The translations under genes and the position numbers were made by a program. Below, one piece after another: positions 62,155-64,000 of a DNA stretch of 64,000 nt. The notes under the pieces were generated by a model. It saw only the letters and a program-made list of their open reading frames with translations, searched no databases and was not told the DNA's origin. Each line of letters opens with the position of its first letter. The first letter of the stretch is position 1. Origin of the DNA: DATFXM01 sp035315885. Lineage in GTDB: Bacteria > Acidobacteriota > Blastocatellia > UBA7656. The stretch spans positions 53,950-117,949 of the forward strand of contig DATFXM010000167.1 of NCBI GenBank assembly GCA_035315885.1, in the 5' to 3' direction.

Positions 62155-62505
62155 GTTGATTTTGATTTCCACAGCTTCTCTGTTTTTTGGTTGTTGAAAA
62201 ACTGTTGAAATCGAAAATGAAGGGTTCAAGAAGATTTTTTTTCCGAAGGAAGGCTCCGAGTTGCGGATAATCGATCTCAATTATCAACAGGTCAACTAGG
62301 GCATCAAAAGAATCTTAGTTTGGTTTTCCACATTTCCACAGGCCCTACTACTTATTCTATAAATATATCTCAGGTTGGATAATGAAGAGGTTGTAAAAAG
62401 GCGCCTCGCAAAGAAAGTTTTGAGTACTGAGTTCCTAATGCTGAGTGCAGTCGCATCGAGTAAGCTATAACCTCAGCACTCAGTGCTCGAAGGGAGAGTG
62501 GGACG
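62155..62505. other. Probable replication origin (oriC) between dnaA and dnaN
   Basis: A 351-bp gap without genes. It has DnaA-box-like sites: TTATCAACA at 62281, TTTTCCACA at 62324, ATTTCCACA at 62332, and on the minus strand TTATCCGCA at 62262-62270. Another, ATTTCCACA, lies at 62165. An AT-rich stretch TTATTCTATAAATATATCT (62352-62370) follows the clustered boxes and could be the unwinding element. The last 90 bp carry a CTGAGT-family inverted repeat at 62419-62490. Confidence 0.7.
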
Positions 62506-63618
62506 ATGAAATTCAGGTCGAATAAGTCCGCAGTAGCTCGAGAGCTGAACCTGCTTCAGGGTGTGGTAGAGAAAAAGAATACGATTCCTATTCTCTCTCA
62601 TATTCTGATAGAAGCGAGCGATGGTGGTGAGATTTCCATGATCGCCACCGATCTCGATGTGTCGGTGACGACGACATGTGAGGCGCAAATTGATCAAGCG
62701 GGATCGATGGTTGTCAGCGCGCGGAAACTATTCGACATCGTCAGAAACCTGCCTGAATCCGAAATTGATTTCGTCACTCAGGAGAATAACTGGGTTCGAG
62801 TCAGTTGTGGTTCGTCTGATTTCAAGATAGCGGGTCAGGCCAGGGAGCATTTTCCGTCGACTCCAAAGGCCGGCGCCAAAGGCCTCGCCTTCCCTTCTTC
62901 GCTGCTCAATAAATTGATCAGCAGAACGATCTACGCTATTACCCAGGAAGAGTCTCGCTATGCCTTGAATGGCTCCTTGATGATTTCAAGTGAAGATCGG
63001 CTTCAGATGGTAGCAACTGATGGTCACCGTCTGGCGATATCTGCAGGGGAATCGGTTGAAGGCGGCTCCAAAGAGCAGGCACGGGTGATAATCCCTCGGA
63101 AGGCGCTTACCGAGTTGATGAGACTGACCGCCGGCGAGGACTCGCCGGTCGAGTTCTCGAAGGACGAAAATCACCTTTTCTTCTCGGTCGGAAAGCGCCA
63201 ACTCACCTCTAGGATGCTTGCGGGCCAATTCCCGAACTACGAGCTTGTGCTTCCGAAAAACAATGACAAGTCGTTCACCACAAGTACGGACGGGATCACT
63301 CAGGCGATCAGAAGAGCATCACTGATGGCGGACGAGCGGAGTCACGGCGTCAAATTCGAGCTGGCGACCGGCAGGTTGAGCATCACCTCTCAAACGGCGG
63401 ACGTTGGGGAGGCAAAGGAAGTTATACCGGTAGACTACGAAGGCGATGTCTTAAACATCGGATTTAACGCAGCGTATTTGCTGGATTTTTTGACCGTGGC
63501 AGGGTCTGAACAAACAATTTTTGAGTTTAAGGACGACCAGAGCCCCGCACTCTTGCGCCCGCAAGGGGAATCCGGCGAAGATTATCGATACGTTGTAATG
63601 CCCATGCGTTTAATGTAA
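62506..63618 (+). CDS. dnaN: DNA polymerase III beta subunit (sliding clamp)
   Basis: A 370-residue ring-forming processivity factor. The three repeated clamp domains are visible: VVEKKNTIPILSHILIEASD, then ALNGSLMISSEDRLQMVATD with GHRLAI, then RRASLMADERSHGVKFEL. The end EDYRYVVMPMRLM is the conserved C-terminal groove region. GGGAGAG lies about 10 bp before ATG 62506. Order dnaA-dnaN is the common one near an origin. A response regulator gene follows 4 bp later. Confidence 0.97.
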   Translation: MKFRSNKSAVARELNLLQGVVEKKNTIPILSHILIEASDGGEISMIATDLDVSVTTTCEAQIDQAGSMVVSARKLFDIVRNLPESEIDFVTQENNWVRVSCGSSDFKIAGQAREHFPSTPKAGAKGLAFPSSLLNKLISRTIYAITQEESRYALNGSLMISSEDRLQMVATDGHRLAISAGESVEGGSKEQARVIIPRKALTELMRLTAGEDSPVEFSKDENHLFFSVGKRQLTSRMLAGQFPNYELVLPKNNDKSFTTSTDGITQAIRRASLMADERSHGVKFELATGRLSITSQTADVGEAKEVIPVDYEGDVLNIGFNAAYLLDFLTVAGSEQTIFEFKDDQSPALLRPQGESGEDYRYVVMPMRLM

Positions 63619-63622
63619 TTGT

Positions 63623-64000
63623 ATGTTTTCTTCAACTGAGCAGATGTCCGAAGCAAAGAAAGTATTGATTGTTGATGACAATAAGGCCATTAGGACTGTC
63701 GTAGCGGATCGGTTGCGGAAGGGTGGATATGACCTCGCGGAAGCGGCCGACGGTGTCCAGGGTTTGAGTGTCGCGCTGGCGGAAAAAGTGGATTGCGTGA
63801 TAGTCGATGTTGTAATGCCCGGGATCGACGGGTTCAAGCTATGTCAACTGATGCGGAGCAACGGTGTCAGCGCGCCGATACTGATGCTGACCGAGAGGTC
63901 GACGATCGAGGACAAGAAAGAAGGTTTCAACTCGGGCGCCGATGACTATCTCGCGAAGCCGTTTGATCCCGTAGAGTTGGAGTTGCGGGTAGAGGCGTTG
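63623..64000 (+). CDS. Response regulator receiver domain, 3' end outside the window
   Basis: 126 codons are visible. The receiver fold has VLIVDDNKAIR, the phosphoacceptor in CVIVDVVMPGIDGF, LMLTERS and YLAKPFDPVELELRV, the last matching the OmpR/PhoB type. It may continue into a winged-helix output domain or stop soon after. ATG 63623 lies 4 bp after dnaN; an in-frame ATG at 63644 is an equally good start. Close spacing suggests co-transcription with dnaN. Confidence 0.85.
   Translation, partial: MFSSTEQMSEAKKVLIVDDNKAIRTVVADRLRKGGYDLAEAADGVQGLSVALAEKVDCVIVDVVMPGIDGFKLCQLMRSNGVSAPILMLTERSTIEDKKEGFNSGADDYLAKPFDPVELELRVEAL

Overview
The window looks like ordinary chromosome from a Gram-negative, GC-rich soil-type bacterium. 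My best guess is Acidobacteriota, perhaps a Blastocatellia/Pyrinomonadaceae relative. The reasons are the soluble and membrane Ser/Thr kinases fused to a TolB-like domain and TPRs, the many secreted hydrolases, the fused 2-oxoglutarate decarboxylase/dehydrogenase, the Ku and AddAB-type repair genes, and the outer-membrane and lipoprotein signals. No 16S or tRNA gene is present to confirm this. I see no phage, IS or CRISPR.

Layout. 1-14.8 kb is a DNA-end-processing island, all on the + strand: the tail of an AddB-like nuclease, an AddA-like helicase, RmuC, a second AddB-like and AddA-like pair, Ku, and a MerR-type HTH/TPR protein. 15-23.4 kb carries a small secreted protein, a soluble NarL-type two-component pair, and two paralogous receptor-like Ser/Thr kinases separated by about 1 kb of repeat array. 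23.7-28.9 kb holds the large KGD-type E2/E1 enzyme and an ATP-grasp amino-acid-ligase-like protein. 29.3-38.4 kb is a set of mostly secreted hydrolases: S41 peptidase, LolA-like protein, amidohydrolase, class-C-type serine hydrolase, M28 peptidase and penicillin acylase. 38.8-47.6 kb contains a two-domain VOC protein, a PpiD/SurA-like foldase, a lipoprotein, an unusual penicillin-binding/SpoIID/metallopeptidase fusion, a membrane protein and an outer-membrane barrel. 48-53.8 kb is a DUF1175 plus alpha-2-macroglobulin operon. 54-58.4 kb has a V4R-like protein, a small secreted protein and a large hybrid histidine kinase. 58.5-64 kb is the replication-origin neighbourhood: dusB and an endonuclease III-like gene pointing left, then dnaA, a probable oriC, dnaN and a response regulator pointing right.

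What stands out is the intergenic DNA. At least five families of short, mostly 7-bp, degenerate tandem repeats recur. Their cores resemble CTGAGTN, AGGCAGT, GGGTTTC, GCGGNGAC and CGCAAAG. Most occur as facing inverted pairs with a constant polarity, and they often begin exactly at a stop codon. In several genes the repeat supplies the stop codon or the last residues. The largest instance (19913-20868) has heptamer arms around eight tandem 77/78-bp units, each able to form two hairpins. They resemble the short tandemly repeated sequences (STRR) of cyanobacteria and the REP/REPIN palindromes of proteobacteria, but I cannot name a described element that matches.

The candidates for an undescribed system are: (1) the double AddAB plus RmuC plus Ku island, whose second AddA subunit also carries an iron-sulphur nuclease signature; (2) the transpeptidase/SpoIID/gluzincin fusion; and (3) the polar, stop-codon-associated heptamer elements. 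All assignments are by eye from motifs; no database search was run.
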